Positions 1 to 11,702 of a stretch of DNA of 41,385 nucleotides are shown in pieces. The notes beneath the pieces are model-generated. The model did no database searches. It was given only the letters and a program-made list of their open reading frames with translations, and had not been told where the DNA came from. How positions within the stretch are numbered: position 1 is the stretch's first letter; every line of letters starts with the position of its first letter. A program made the translations under genes and the position numbers. Source of the stretch: Bondarzewia mesenterica (Eukaryota; Basidiomycota; Agaricomycetes; Russulales; Bondarzewiaceae); contig SGPL01000298.1 of assembly GCA_004802705.1 (NCBI GenBank), positions 1-41,385 of the forward strand, read 5' to 3'.

Positions 1-728
1 CGTCTGGTGGATAAAAAAATCCGACCTCCAGCCCCGGATCGACGTGTGGCTGGTGGATTACAACCGGCAACTACCCGACCGGTCTCAGAAAAAGGTGCGA
101 TTTACTGGTGGACCGACACCCGACCTTACCCCCTATTATCAGGGGGCCTGTTTCATATTCTTCGTGTTCACGTAGAGAGTCACAAAGTTACAGATGCCGA
201 CGTGACTTGACGCAACGGCTTCCGACTTTGTAAGTACTCGCATGACTCATGAGCACTTCATAAGCCGAAGTTGGCGCATGAAACTGTTCTGGCTTAGATC
301 AAGTGTAGTACAGAGGCCCGCGAGGTCTGACATGGACACACACTAGACGCCTGAGAATTGTAGCGCAGCTCATAACTACGACGCTGCAGTCAAAGTAAGT
401 ACTTTATGTAAAATCGTCCGACTGCCGCAAAATAAACCCGCACCACTCTGCCAGTGGAAAAACAATCCAAGTCGAAGAAGGATCGGGAAGAGAGAGAACG
501 CGCACACGCGTCACAGATCAACAAAAAAAAAAAAGAAATTGTCCATTGCACTACACTGATGAATATCATATACCGTAAAAATGTAAATACAAAATCAACA
601 GGGTACGAGGGAAAACGCGCCATCGCCACCGCATTACCAGCCTCTCATAGGATATGTATATACCATCGCTCGACGCTGAGGCTGTTTCAACATATTCACA
701 CTATATACACCCAACGCCACGCCCACAC
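1..728. other. Left-edge intergenic DNA
   Basis: I see no supportable gene here. The first 130 bases contain three loosely similar blocks that begin with CTGGTGGA and end near CCGACC, which could be a degraded tandem repeat. The short open frames at 7-210, 390-629 and 454-750 have neither splice structure nor recognisable composition. The part next to 729 is presumably the 3' flank of the minus-strand TVP38 gene. Confidence 0.4.
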
Positions 729-3268
729 TCACCGCGCCATCGTGGTATAGCTCGGCGGCGGCGGCGATGTTGGGCGGCTTGAGGTGGGGTTCGCGTAGTA
801 GGCGCCAGCACCCGGCGCGCTGTACGTCTGTTGTTGGAACGGAGGCGTAGGCAACGTCACCTGGGGTTCGGGTTGGTACGCCGCGTACTGCGCGGACGGT
901 TGTTGTGTGGTTATGGGGGTATATTGCGTTAAGGGCGGAGCGTACTGCGCGACTGGCGATGACGAAGAAACGTATGGAGCTGCTACTGCAGATGGGTATT
1001 GAGCTGCGGCCGATGAAGGAGGCTGATAATATGGTGCAGTCACCGCCGCACCACTCGTCTGTGGTGATATTGGCACTGCCGCAACGAATGCCGGAGTCGG
1101 GAAGGTTGACGTCTGCTCGGGGACATATGGCACGTACGGGTTCGACGACGATGCCTGACCACGCATTGCCGTCGGGGTATATGCGGTGGTATTCTGCAAA
1201 GTGGCCGGCGCCACCTGTACCTGCGTCTGAGCCAGGGGAAGACCAGGAGGCGACGGTGACAGCGGCGCGGCGGTGTCCATCCGACGTCCAAATGAAACAG
1301 AGTCGTTGCTCGCTTGCCGAACCGGAATGCGTCCGTCGCTCCTAGGACTGATAGGGTACGTCACGCCCACGCCATCCGTCTCTTGTTCAGGTCTCTCATG
1401 CCTTCTCCCATCCGCGCTGTACCCTCCACCGCCTTCTGTACGGAAGGTTGGAATCCGATCGGGCCCGCGGGCTTGGGGAGCATGCAGACGCGGGTCGCCA
1501 GAATAGCCGACGGCGCGCCCAGAAGGGTCCCATTGTTGGTGTCCAAATTGGGCTTCGGGATCTGAGGAATGCGAGTGCAGAGGGATGTCGGTGCTGGAGG
1601 ATTGGGGGTTGAAATTCGAGTCGGAGGACATGGCGGACGTGTTGCGGTAGAGGTCAAGCTTATTTTGACTGGAAATAACGGTCACCAGGTGTAAGTGGCG
1701 TGTTTCACTTATGTCGAAACCAACTACGGATGATGTAGACGTACCGCGCTTTGCGACGATCGTGGATGACCACGTGCCTGACCTTGGCCATTCGACTGTA
1801 GATAAACCACATGGCAACAATTGTGAGGAGGAAGGTGATAGCGAGGACGACGTCGCTAATGATCCTCTGCTGCGTAGTTTCAGCTAAGGCGTCGGAAAGT
1901 ATTTCGTTAGCCGAATCAAAGGAGGAAATCTAATCGAAAACACGTACTTCCAGCACCCTCCAATAAGACACCCAGGTAAACCGTGACGAATTGTTTGGGT
2001 AAGGATAGGAAGGCTGCAAGGCAGAATGTCACGATACCCATACCGCAAGTGGAGAAGATGGCCGTCGTGACTTTATATGGAAAAGTGTCAGAGAAGAGCT
2101 ATTGAGGCGGGACATGATAGGGCATACAGTGACCCGGAATGGCGCTTAGCCGTGCAATAAGCGCAATCTTGAATCCGCCATCTCGAACGACCCTGGCGAG
2201 ACACGCGTACTGAAAATTCGTCTTTTCGAGTTTCTCTCCGCGTGCGCGACAACAGTACTTGAAGGCACTTCATATGGCACATCCGCAGGATCGTTGACAG
2301 GAAGAAACACAGCAAGTCAAATAGGGAAATACGTAGCCTTTATTAGTACGAGACATGAGCACGAGGACATGGATGATAACGCACTAAAAAATTGCCAACT
2401 TCGCCCACGAACGTGCCAGCCGCGACGATCGCGAAACCGATCCAGAGACCCCAAACGACGCCGCAGAGAATTGCAACGATTTCGTGTCCAAACAACTGCG
2501 GCGATACAGAGTCAGAGATCAAATGAAACAGGATCGTCGAGTTTAATGTGATTGGTGATGGGTATGCAACGGAAAGAGCTGAAGGCTATGCAAGAATGAT
2601 ATTTGATGAAACTCACAGGCGGGAAGGAAATGACGAAAAGAACTGCTATGGGAATAAGCCATCCGGCAGGAAGACTTGAAGTTCGCGAAAGTCAGATAGA
2701 CATCGAGATGGATATGAGAAAGGAGAAAGACAAAAAGACCACGATTACCGCGCGATGCTGCGTGTGTGGCGGAAGAAAGATGTGTCCTAGGCGAATCGCC
2801 AACAGCAGGGGAATAGAAGCGGACACTCACTCATGCATCCAATTGGTAGCGGGGGTCAGCCAGTGGACAATTTGTTTATGGTAGACGGTGATTAGGATGG
2901 TGATGACGCCGATGATAGTGAAGGCAACGTAGTACCCTACGGCCCGCATAAAATCAAACAAGTTACTGTTCAGGTCAACACAGAGTACCAGCAGGAAAGA
3001 AAGACGTACAAAGCCACTTCCTCCGAATCCAAAACCGCCAGTGTGTGATCGTCTTCCAATCGAAAAGACTGCCCCTTGCAAGCTCAGCCGCTTCACTGGG
3101 AGTCGGACTGGGTGTCCGAGATATGCGTCTGGCATCGTCTTCGTTCTTGCTCTTATTTACATTTAGATTGACGGTGCTGGAGGAGTTGAGGTTGTAGGTG
3201 CTGCCGTTGGGAGGGTAGAGGTAACCATTGGAACTGGGGCCGTCATATGCCTGATATGCGGAGGCCAT
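729..3268 (-). CDS. TVP38: Golgi apparatus membrane protein TVP38 (SNARE_assoc/VTT family)
   Basis: Eight exons on the minus strand: 3268-3010, 2936-2831, 2674-2617, 2495-2385, 2267-2128, 2070-1948, 1883-1745 and 1668-729, all with GT-AG introns of 57-156 nt. The product is about 624 residues. Residues 1-86 are a Ser/Asn-rich cytosolic leader ending in the family signature DWKTITHWRFWIRRKWLW. Several membrane segments and the VTT/DedA core follow (LFGHEIVAILCG, then FAIVAAGTFVGEVGNF, FKYCCRARGEKLEKT and SAIPGHFTT). Family members are Golgi or late-endosomal membrane proteins linked to lipid scrambling and trafficking. From about residue 312 the protein is a Pro/Ser/Gln/Tyr-rich tail of some 310 residues, far longer than the yeast protein. 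Summed exon length is one base over a multiple of three. The excess maps to the A6 run at 2386-2391: with five bases the junction reads NFYAFKYCC, the family consensus. I therefore call the gene intact with a consensus error. The start is the ATG beginning MASAYQAYDG. Confidence 0.93.
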
Positions 3269-4450
3269 GGCTGTCGTGAAGAGAAGAGGATAAGAAGAGA
3301 AAGGGATGAAAGGGAAGGAAATGCGGGACCCCTAGAAAGCTCCAGGCAAAGGGAGGGAAAGTCAAGCTTGGTGGATATCTACTCGGTGCAGGACCTTGCT
3401 CAGGTCGTATTCGTTTTCAACTCAGCACCGCCAATGGGTGTTCCTCATCGCCTCCGCTCACAAAGGCATCTTTTTCCCACACTCCTTCCATACTAGGCAG
3501 TACCCCGTCGGCAACCAGCATACGTTTCCTCCTCCCGTATAAATCAATTCTCGCCGTTGGCCCTCGTTGGCCTCGCAGCTCGTACAAAAGCGTCACAATT
3601 ATAAAAATCCATACGGTCTGTTGCTGTGCACTCCTTTCAGAAAACCGTTCTTGTTCAGGGAGACTTCTGATACACAGCCCCGTCTGGAAGCGTCCTTGGC
3701 TACATATATACGAACCATTGTACCTCGCCCCTGGTCCATTACTTATATCCTGATCCATGTGACGACGTCCACACTGAGTACAGGAATCTCATAAGACAAC
3801 CTCACAAGGTTTTTTTTCTTCAGTTTTCTCCACTCGCAATCTGGGATGCGACGAACACTGGTGACCGGATCCTTTGTGCATACCAGCGTGCTCACGAACT
3901 TTGGTGTCAAGTTTGCTCGTGATCTTCTGCCTTTTTGATTGTGTCCTGCATCCATCGTCGCCGCCCGTCCAGTATCGACGACCTGATTCACCATTCCCTG
4001 CGTAACGCGTACGTGAAACCAGTGTCGATTTGATGATGCTTGTCACAAAGCACAGCAACGCCGCGTCAAGTTGTGCTTCAGTCATCCCAGGCCACCCCTC
4101 GGACCGTCACTTAGCTCCGTATAAGTAGAGAGCTATATATTATCCGCAACAGGCAACAGCGTTCTCAAGGAGGTTTCCACTCAGCCCCCACGAATCAATG
4201 CATTTGTATGGGGCTTGCGTCTACACTGTCAGGAGTCGTCGCTCGTATCTTCTTTGCATCGCATTGGTGCCCCCACAGTCAATTCTATCTTCGTCACATC
4301 GTTTATCTATCCCCTTGCTTGCGAGATTATTCACATACCACCATTCAGTTCACAGGCCTTCAAACGTGCTGGCATTTCTCCGTTGGGATTTTGACTCCAC
4401 AACTAAAAGTAGGTACCGCCCCCACGGGAATAGTGTCTATCATTTTGCAG
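3269..4450. other. Intergenic region upstream of TVP38
   Basis: This holds the presumed TVP38 5' flank and one copy of a dispersed repeat (3736-3892, listed separately). A minus-strand open frame at 3417-3758 ends in a charged stretch (VLPSMEGVWEKDAFVSGGDE) that could be a terminal exon, but I found no partner exons. Nothing else is supportable. Confidence 0.35.
3736..3892 (+). repeat. Dispersed repeat, copy 1
   Basis: About 157 bases nearly identical, in the same orientation, to 40538-40692. Both run from the shared block TATATCCTGATCCATG to CATACCAGCGTGCT, with only scattered substitutions and a short indel. The shared part includes a T8 run and a conserved stretch GGTGACCGGA. No terminal inverted repeats, target-site duplication or coding domain is evident. 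A short non-autonomous element or solo fragment is possible. Confidence 0.75.
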
Positions 4451-4454
4451 TATC

Positions 4455-5112
4455 TTATGAAGGGAGAACACCAGCATATACATGACAGTGGACATCTATA
4501 AAAATCTTGATCGCGCACGTATCATGAACAAGAAACGTTGCAGGGAAGAACAAGCAGCAGACATATCCTCCCTTGCGGATGAACCAATCGAGTACTTGAT
4601 ATACCCTGTCCATAAACAGAGCAGTGGTAGGTAGTAAAGACATGGCCAGTCCGTCCACGAGAGACTCTACACCTCTGGTCCGAAACTTCCGAGCAAATCC
4701 TGTAGAGGAGATGTTGACGTCCAATGACCAAGTATGCAGTGCAAGTGCAAGCTCGTTGGGTGCATGGAAATCGGAAGGGGAGGAAAGGAAATAGGTGCGC
4801 TCATCTCCGCGCGACCCCAACCGGCAGCAGGTATGGCGCTGTGCAGTAGCCCTGACCTGCTGCCTCCCTTCCCTATTCACCTTGGGCATCTATGATGAGT
4901 TGCCCCAGCCTCAATCTTGACGTAACGTACAACGCGGAGCCAACCGTTATCCATCTCCCGCCAGATAACCTCCTTTTCCGGACGTATGCTGTGCGATGAA
5001 TACGGCCGCGCTCCATCCTGCTCCCTTTCTGAACCACCAGTATCCATGGCGTGCGCACCTCTCCGGCATGGGGCCACAACCATGTAGAAGTGGGTCCCGG
5101 AGCAGCAACCAA
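4455..5112 (-). other. Possible decayed coding exons, unassigned
   Basis: Two minus-strand stretches look protein-like. One, about 5060-4885, is open for some 56 residues with acidic/basic composition (EKEVIWREMDNGWLRVVRY) and ends at a good donor, GTGAAT. The other, 4889-4455, is open for 144 residues and includes RVYQVLDWFIRKGGYVCC. I could not join them into one splice-consistent gene or recognise a family. They lie directly downstream of the small gene at 5204-5571 and may be its lost 3' exons. Confidence 0.25.
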
Positions 5113-5203
5113 TGCGTGGTTTGTGATGGTGGTTCTTAAGGGCAGTTCAATGCCAGAAAGAATAGGTCAGCCTGGCTACCGATGTCAGCGAACCAGAAGG
5201 AAA

Positions 5204-5571
5204 CTAACGCGGTGTGAAGTTGGGCTTAGGGTGTCGAGAGTGGCTGGGATGTGCAGGCCACATCGCGCAGTCCACATTGACAGAGAAGCCCTCCGGCCAA
5301 AAAAGGCAGGGCGCGATTAACGAGGCTCGTGCGACACCAGTCAGAGGGTGCGGAGGTCTCCCCTTGGCGTTTTTGTCGGCCTCAGTATGCCAGGTCAAGC
5401 GTGGCAATAACCATAATTTCGAGCTGTCCTTGTTTGGTGAGGATACGGCACTAGAGCTACAGCATTCAAGAAATCATTGTGAGCGGAGGACACATGAAGA
5501 CGAATGAAGCGAATGAAACCATACCTGGGGGCTACAGGCCCCGTGAGGGCTATACGAGCTGATATTATCAT
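5204..5571 (-). CDS. Small hypothetical protein, member A of a local paralogous family
   Basis: Two exons on the minus strand, 5571-5525 and 5456-5204, with a GTATGG donor and a TGTAG acceptor. Phases match exactly (47 + 253 = 300 nt), giving 99 residues. Exon 2 opens with a Ser-rich stretch and the motif SSPNKDSSKL. The equivalent position in the genes at 5.9-7.9 kb and 8.8-9.6 kb reads APDQDSSIVL and PLDQDSSKC, and in all three the second exon enters in phase 2. The intron sequences of A and B also resemble each other near their donors. No known domain is recognised. The protein is short and lacks the C-terminal membrane segment seen in B, so this may be a truncated relic. The coding call rests on splice consistency and paralogy only. 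Confidence 0.4.
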
Positions 5572-5875
5572 GGTACATTTAACGAGGGTATTGAACTCGG
5601 CTCGGTCGACGATGACGAGGAAGAGAGGCGAGGAATTGACTGAGAAGCGTAGTCAGGGAGAAGATAGCTCAGATGGCAGGGAAATTTTATAGTTTTTGAA
5701 CAAAGGAGAATGTCGCAACCCCGCTTTGTCTTGTACAAGCGGCGATGGCTAAGTAAGTCGATTGAGAGGAATGGGCCACCATCCGTCAAAAGTAGTACCA
5801 ATGGAGTGAAACCGAAATGCTGACAGACCGCAGTAACGTCTGAGTGGCCATGGCATAAATGAGAGCCCTCAAAAT

Positions 5876-7867
5876 CTATAGACAATCTTGAAAGTTGGGC
5901 TGTGCGGCCTGCTGAGTAGAGGAAGCGATGGACAACCTGCCAATTGCTTGAGCGCCTGAGCCAAAAGGTAAACCCAGTGCAGGAGCATCATCAAGGACCG
6001 GACACATATAAAGCTCTGCGAATGTCAATTCCCCACCCGATTCAACCATATGTCAGGTTACGAGGATAAGTTTTGAATTCTGTGCGCTGGAGAGCGTACT
6101 TACTTGCGACAAAGATCAATATAATCCCCTGCAAAAAGATGAGCGAGCCTATGGAGAAGTAATACCTAGGAATTCATGTTAGTTCTTTGGAATTCGACGT
6201 GCGGACATAGAGCAGAGCCTTGCATTCATGGCCTAGTTGAATCGACCGATGAGTCCTGACCAGGGCACCGTCGCCAATTGATCATAATTGATTTACTGAG
6301 ACTAGAATGCTGCACGGATCAAACTACGACGTTCCTGCGGGCCATCAACAAGAAAATGCCGAAGAAGAAAAAAATACATACGAACATCGACTAAAATTGT
6401 GGACCACGGATTCGGTGACAGTTCTACACATCAGCAGCCATGCCTTGATTTACTTACGTCAGGTCTCCGGTCATCCCAGACCCTCCCAGACCTCGATCTC
6501 AAAGTCGGCCATGTATATGTTACCTGAAAAACAAGACAACAGTCTGATTGCATTACTCTCCCACCCCATATTATTATTAGAAAGACAGCTCTGAGACGTG
6601 CACAGGTTCTGTCCACACGGAAAACTTTCCGGGGACGACTAGATGAGACCAACAATATTATCCAAACAATGTTACCCCAATGTATTGCCTTTCTCACCGA
6701 ACGATCACGAGGAGAAAGGCAGGGAACGAGGATCATCGGACAATCCGCATACGGACGAAGTCGCAGAAGCGGACCGGCCATGCATAGGGCGACACGAGGT
6801 GAGCTAGCGTCGGTGGCGGATATGAGCGTTGGTTGTTAGGCCTCGAATAGCCAGTTGCATGAATACGGTGGGTTGCTCGGGGATGCCGTAACAGAAAAAC
6901 TTTTCTGGGGATCGTCGAAAATCCGGGCGATGACAGAGAAGCTTTTCGGGTTGTAGGAAAGGAGGGTGTAACCAATCGGTCCAGTTGTTAACCCGTCTGG
7001 ATTTTTGGGCTTGGATATCACCTGACGAGGATGTCATTAATGTCTGGTCACGGAAATAACAAACAAGTGCGCTAAACTCACGCAAGCTTCTTTGCCTCTC
7101 CGCAACTAAGACCAGCGCTATAGTCGTCAACCAGTAGTATGAGCCGTCCGGAATGCACAGCGTACAGCTGACAGTCGCAAGGTCAAAACTACGCTGGTCG
7201 GCCACATACATGAATCCAACGACCAACTTCTAGCCCGTGGCGCCAGCACAAAATGCAAAGTGTGCTGGCGTGTTGATCAGCCTAGGGCGGAAGACCCTGG
7301 TAATCGTGTGGAGTGAATCCGAAACATTCTTTCGCTCGCCGATGGAGTCGAGTCGAGCAACGCTGTGAGAGGCATTGCCGTGGATAGACAAATCCATAAA
7401 CTCGCCCATGTAACACCAAACCACTGACTGGAATCAATGACAAAGAAGTGTTTAATGAGGCTCAACGTGCGAGTCGCATAGCGAATCTAGATCCCTTAAA
7501 CTCACAATATCGGCGTCTTTCTCTGATACTGGAAACAGAGATTTAGGTCTAGGGATTCCTATGCCCAAAAGGTCCGGGGGGCCGCCTGCTGGATTTTCAC
7601 CACGGAGACCTAGTATGTAGTGACGATCTCCGAGTCGGATAGACTTGCACACCGAGGGTTGGGTGAAGTCAAAGCTTCCAAGGGTGAGTACGATCGAGCT
7701 GTCCTGGTCTGGTGCGCACACAGCACTGGAAGTGCAGTGCAAGCATATATCATTAGGTCACACGTCCTCCATGATGTAGCCGGGGCAAAATGAACGAAAC
7801 TCACCTTATTGATATCCAATCGATTCCTGACGTATTTCATATTGACGACGATAATTCCGACTTTCAT
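5876..7867 (-). pseudogene. Putative type I membrane protein, paralogous family member B (broken)
   Basis: Exons with good splice sites on the minus strand: 7867-7805 (start), 7725-7506, 7427-7082, then after an unresolved stretch 6165-6104 and 6015-5876. Exon 2 encodes an extracellular-looking segment starting APDQDSSIVLTLGSFDF and exon 3 continues in frame (VVWCYMGEFMDLSIHGNASH). The last two exons encode a membrane span (YYFSIGSLIFLQGIILIFVA) and a cytosolic tail ending QPNFQDCL, joined in matching phase. A TATA box at 7987-7992 lies about 120 bases before the start. Two defects are visible: exon 1 joins exon 2 out of phase by one base, and an in-frame TAG sits at 7230-7232. The 6170-7080 stretch contains an isolated exon-like piece near 6525-6450 that I could not place. 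No family is recognised. It is either a decaying gene or an intact one spoiled by consensus errors. Confidence 0.45.
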
Positions 7868-7986
7868 ACTATGGCGATGAGAGATATTCGAGTTGGGCCT
7901 CGACGACGACGTTGAAGAGCGAGTAGAGATGGGTCGGGAGAGAGGATAGCTCTGAGCGTTGTTGGGGAGTCACGGAAGGAGGGGGG

Positions 7987-7992
7987 TTTATA
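7987..7992 (-). promoter_or_regulatory. TATA box of gene B
   Basis: TATAAA on the minus strand, followed by a C-rich and then CT-rich leader, 120 bases upstream of the ATG at 7867. Spacing and leader composition are typical of fungal RNA polymerase II promoters. Confidence 0.5.
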
Positions 7993-8763
7993 CCTGACCA
8001 GAACAAAAGGACAAATTCCAAACAAAAAGGAACGCCACCACCGAGTCCTTTAGACCTCCAAAGATAGGCAGTGGCATTGGTCAAAGCGTTGACCTGCGTT
8101 GACCCAATACAATGAAGATGCCACTGTGCCACTGGCAAACCTGCCATCGTACTGTGCCCGAGTACTGCAGGTACACACTCAGAAACAATCATATCGACCA
8201 ACCACGGTGTCCAATAGTACTTCAGTACCAATGTCCGTCTCTCACTCTGTCTGATTTGTACAGCTTGAAGAGGTTGTACTTGGGATCGGCATGGAAGACG
8301 GGGACGTGGACGGGGAGACGGGACAGTGCGTACAGAAAGGGAAGGCCTGGGAAGGCCTGTCGCTCGTTTGAAGGCACGCGGCGTTCGCCGTTGGCTTCTA
8401 ACAAAACTACATGCAAATAATGTCTACGGACGACACGTCCGTCCTTTGCAAGCTCATTCAAATAAAAATTCATGAAAAAAGAGAAAAGACAACCAATAGT
8501 ACGGTATAGTATGTATAAATTCAATCCCACCCCAGAACTAGCCAAAAAAAGAGGACAATCCACCATTCATGCCAGCCACCTGCAGGTGTGTCAAAACCGC
8601 GATCTAATCCTTGACTCAGATACCCCACCTTTTATGCACCTTTCGCGACGTACACCAAAATCGCCATCCCGTGTCAGTAATAATAAAAATCTAGCAACAA
8701 GGCCTCCATGTCCCAATTTGATAGCGATGGATGCTATGGCTGGACGGATGGCTGGACGGATAT
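7993..8763. other. Intergenic between family members B and C
   Basis: No gene is supportable. The minus-strand open frame at 8222-8566 has no splice partners. A short imperfect tandem repeat of GGCTGGACGGAT lies at about 8737-8766. Confidence 0.35.
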
Positions 8764-9578
8764 CTACGGACATGCTACTCTAAGTCGTTGAATATCCTGC
8801 GCGTCCGGTGTCGCCGGTAACATGTCGAACCCATCGTTGGACTCCCCGCATTGTCGGTGGGTCCGTTCCAGACAAGCGATGATCGTACCAGACGCGATGG
8901 GTCGCGCATCCCCTGTCAGAATAATGAGGATTGTGAGAATCCAGGGAAAGTGTAAAAGAAAGATTAAAAGAAGGATTCGTGACGTACGACATCGCGGATA
9001 AAGGCGCGGGGTAGATACGAGTACATCAACACATCCCGAAACCATTAAGGCGCCCGCTATGGGGATCAACGTTTTGCAACGGGCTGGTATCCAGAGGTAT
9101 TCGAAGGGTAAAAAGGCAACTCCAATATCCATTATGGAAGAAGGCTATACCGCAGTCTTGGATAATAACCGGGGTGGGATGGCTTGTGGCTAATTCACTA
9201 AGACAGAGACATAAACGGGATCAGCGATGTGGAACTTGAAGCGGTTACCAGCAAGAGCATACAAAAAAAAAACACTTACTCGTGAGTAGCCCACCAATTC
9301 CAGCACGTCGAGCTGGACATGGACCGGTGCCCGCGTAACGCTGCTGTATTGTCGGTGCATGACGAACAGTTGGTCGTCGTGTTCGTGAGGGAAATCATTG
9401 GGCCTAGATGCGGCCACACGATGCGCAAGGGCACATTTTCGAGCTGTCCTGGTCTAGTGGTTGTGCGACGCTGTGGCTGCAGTAAGCACGATATTGGGCT
9501 GGGGATGGAATTGGAGTTGATAAGACACACCTGAATCGCGTGCACCGTAACTGCTAAGAGGTTAGGAGGAGAATCCAT
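8764..9578 (-). pseudogene. Putative membrane protein, paralogous family member C (frame-broken)
   Basis: Recognisable exons on the minus strand: 9578-9531 (ATG, ending in a GTGTGT donor), 9476-9280 (ending in GTAAGT), about 9132-8988 and 8912-8764 (stop). Exon 2 carries PLDQDSSKC and an acidic segment (PNDFPHEHDDQLFVMHRQ) parallel to family member B. The third piece holds a hydrophobic span (TLIPIAGALMVSGCVDVLVS) and the last a polar tail ending RLRVACP, so the layout of ectodomain, single span and short tail matches B. The exon 2 reading frame needs one base fewer in the T4 run at 9436-9439. Exon 1 to exon 2 is also out of phase, as in B. I cannot connect exon 2 to the membrane exon with confidence, and function is unknown. 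Confidence 0.4.
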
Positions 9579-11024
9579 GGAAGACTGCTATTGAGGACGT
9601 GGAGGTAGGGAGAAGAGATGGAACGAGGGAGTGAGTGTTTATGGGGATTGAGACAAAAGGTCATGCATTGAGGCGGAGTGCCACGAGCTATTAATTACTT
9701 GGGCGACAAGTGGTCGGGATAAAGAAAGCGAGATAATGGAACATAGGATGGCACGGACCGGCGGGCGGCGAACGCGACAAAGAGCCACTGTCTTAATTCG
9801 GTGTGGTACGTGCGGGGGCCAAGAGTCATGTATTTCAGCGCAGCTGCTGGGAGGTCCACGGGCGCGAGGTGCCTGAGATTGGCCGGCAAAGCCCTGTCCT
9901 CATCGCAAAGATGCTCGTGTATATATGCGCGTGAAATGGGCGCAGGGTGGGTGATTGCGATATTTGAAAATGTAAGACCACGCGTTGTCGTATTCCATCA
10001 CACTGTATGCTGCTAGACGACAGTTCCAAGATCAAAGGGTGCACACGGGGGGTGTTTCTGTTGCCAATTGCGTGCCCACCTGGCTGTGATGTCGGTAGAG
10101 TCAGTGCTAATGAATTCATATCGATTTCTACACATGGCGAGAAACACGTCAGTTGCTTTGCCTGTGAAAGATGGCTCCAGGAGAACATGTGCCATATGTC
10201 TCCTCCAACGGTCTCGGAATCGCATTAATGCCTTGTAGACGCACGAGAAGAACCCATGGCAGGATTTTTGGCACATAATATCTGAGGAATTTCCCAGGAG
10301 ATTGAATAAACGGCATGGCCACAGCTAAAGAAACAAAGTATTATGAAAAGGCTCCCACGTATCGATTAAATGTAGCAGTTGTCGCCAAACTGGATTCAGG
10401 AACAAGTACTGTCCAATGTGACGAACAGGTTGGTCCAGGTGCATGCGCTGTTTGTGCAGGACTGGTGTGGCGGGTTGACCTGGGTGCTGAGATTAAGGAT
10501 AATGTTAGACCAACGGGAAGAAAACGAGCCAGACAGCAGACGGGGGTCTAGCTGGAATTTCGAAGCTGCGCGTCGGGCTTCAAGTTGATGCAAGCATGTG
10601 AAGTTCGGATCGTGCGTTAAGTAACTTGTTGACTTGAGAGCACAGTCGTCGGTGGAAACAAGTAGAAAACAAGTTGAAATTGTCCATGCAATTCGCGATC
10701 CCACTGTCACGTGCAACGTCAGTCTCCGCTCCGACTCCGAACCCGCGGCGACAATCAATTACTTCCGTACCATCAGCTCCGTGCAGTGCACATCCAAGCA
10801 AAAATTTTCAATTGAGTCCCACCCCGGCACTAAAAGAAGAAAACCTTAACGGATGAAGGGGATAAAGTAACATCTTTGTGCAATCCCCCTCCGCGGCGAC
10901 TGCACAACGCCCCCGCGCCCACACTCAAGGTCGTCGACAACGGACGGCGTAGTCCATACTCATTGCTCTAGCACGCCCATACCCATAACCCTTCGGGAAG
11001 CTAGTGAGCACGAGAGCTGTAGCA
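9579..11024. other. Low-information region with isolated open frames
   Basis: Minus-strand open frames at 9695-9889, 10013-10276 and 10396-10758 have protein-like passages (for example VDLPAAALKYMTLGPRTYH), but I found no start/splice chain linking them and no known domain. They may be further remnants of the 5-10 kb family or noise. Confidence 0.25.
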
Positions 11025-11702
11025 TCACCTACGAACTTTGCGTCCACCTCCGAGTCTCAACTTCAGCCCCACGCGTCTCTCTCCCCCTGGGCTGATTTCT
11101 TCAACTCCTTGCTGCCTCTCCCATTCCTCCCCTAGCTCCGCGATCTGTGTCGGTAATTCGCCTCTGGAACAGTCTGCCTGAACGAGCTCGCCACGGCTTT
11201 TGTCCACAGCGAACCCGGTGCATAGCAGAAAATTGGGTTAATAGGATTGGTGCCGTTGTTTCTGCTGTCAATCCTTGCCTCTCCAGAAACCAGTTTACGT
11301 ATTCGGGCAGGCAGGCGCGGGTGCGGGGCGTACTTGAGGAGTCATTCTTCACCTGATGATTTCCAAAGCTCTGTCCACGAACCGCGGGAGGGTTCAAAGG
11401 TAGACAACATGAGGTTGCGTAAACAATACGAGACGTGGGAAGGCGTCAGGCGAGGTTCGCGAACCGCCTCGCTTTGAGTCGGGGAACGTGCAGGGTCGCC
11501 ATGTCATGCAGGCCGGCGCGAGGTCATGGATTCCGGGAGATGTTTGTGTTCGAGCAGTTTGTGGGGTTGGTATTGTTATGAAAGGAAAGGAAAAAGTGCG
11601 TGAATGGTCGGAGGCATACCTCCTGGACATACCGGTGGTGGCGGTGTCAGAGCGAGTTAGCCTCAATCCAGGTGGCCACGCTTCATCAATATACTCCTCC
11701 AT
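11025..11702 (-). CDS. Hypothetical protein with acidic C-terminal segment
   Basis: Partial gene model on the minus strand. The first exon, 11702-11620, begins MEEYIDEAWPPGLRL and ends at GTATGC. The last exon lies within about 11390-11025 and encodes ACLPEYVNWFLERQGLTAE followed by a Glu-rich stretch (ELPTQIAELGEEWERQQG) and a basic C-terminus. The two halves of the last exon are in different frames and join perfectly if the CCC run at 11214-11216 is one base shorter, the same +1 homopolymer pattern seen elsewhere in this window. The middle of the gene is not resolved. No family is recognised. The Glu/Gln-rich segment could form a coiled coil. Confidence 0.35.

Noticed and set aside
454..750. 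98-codon plus-strand ORF at the left edge
   Set aside because: It is low-complexity Lys/Glu then His-rich, overlaps the 3' end of TVP38, and has no supporting signal.
2267..2391. Splicing TVP38 exon 4 to an alternative TTCAAG acceptor to keep the frame
   Set aside because: It would delete the conserved Phe-Lys and insert a Leu. The one-base run correction gives the exact family consensus.
4198..4501. Two overlapping plus-strand ORFs of about 95 codons
   Set aside because: Their His/Ser/Arg-rich composition, lack of splice partners and mutual overlap suggest chance frames.
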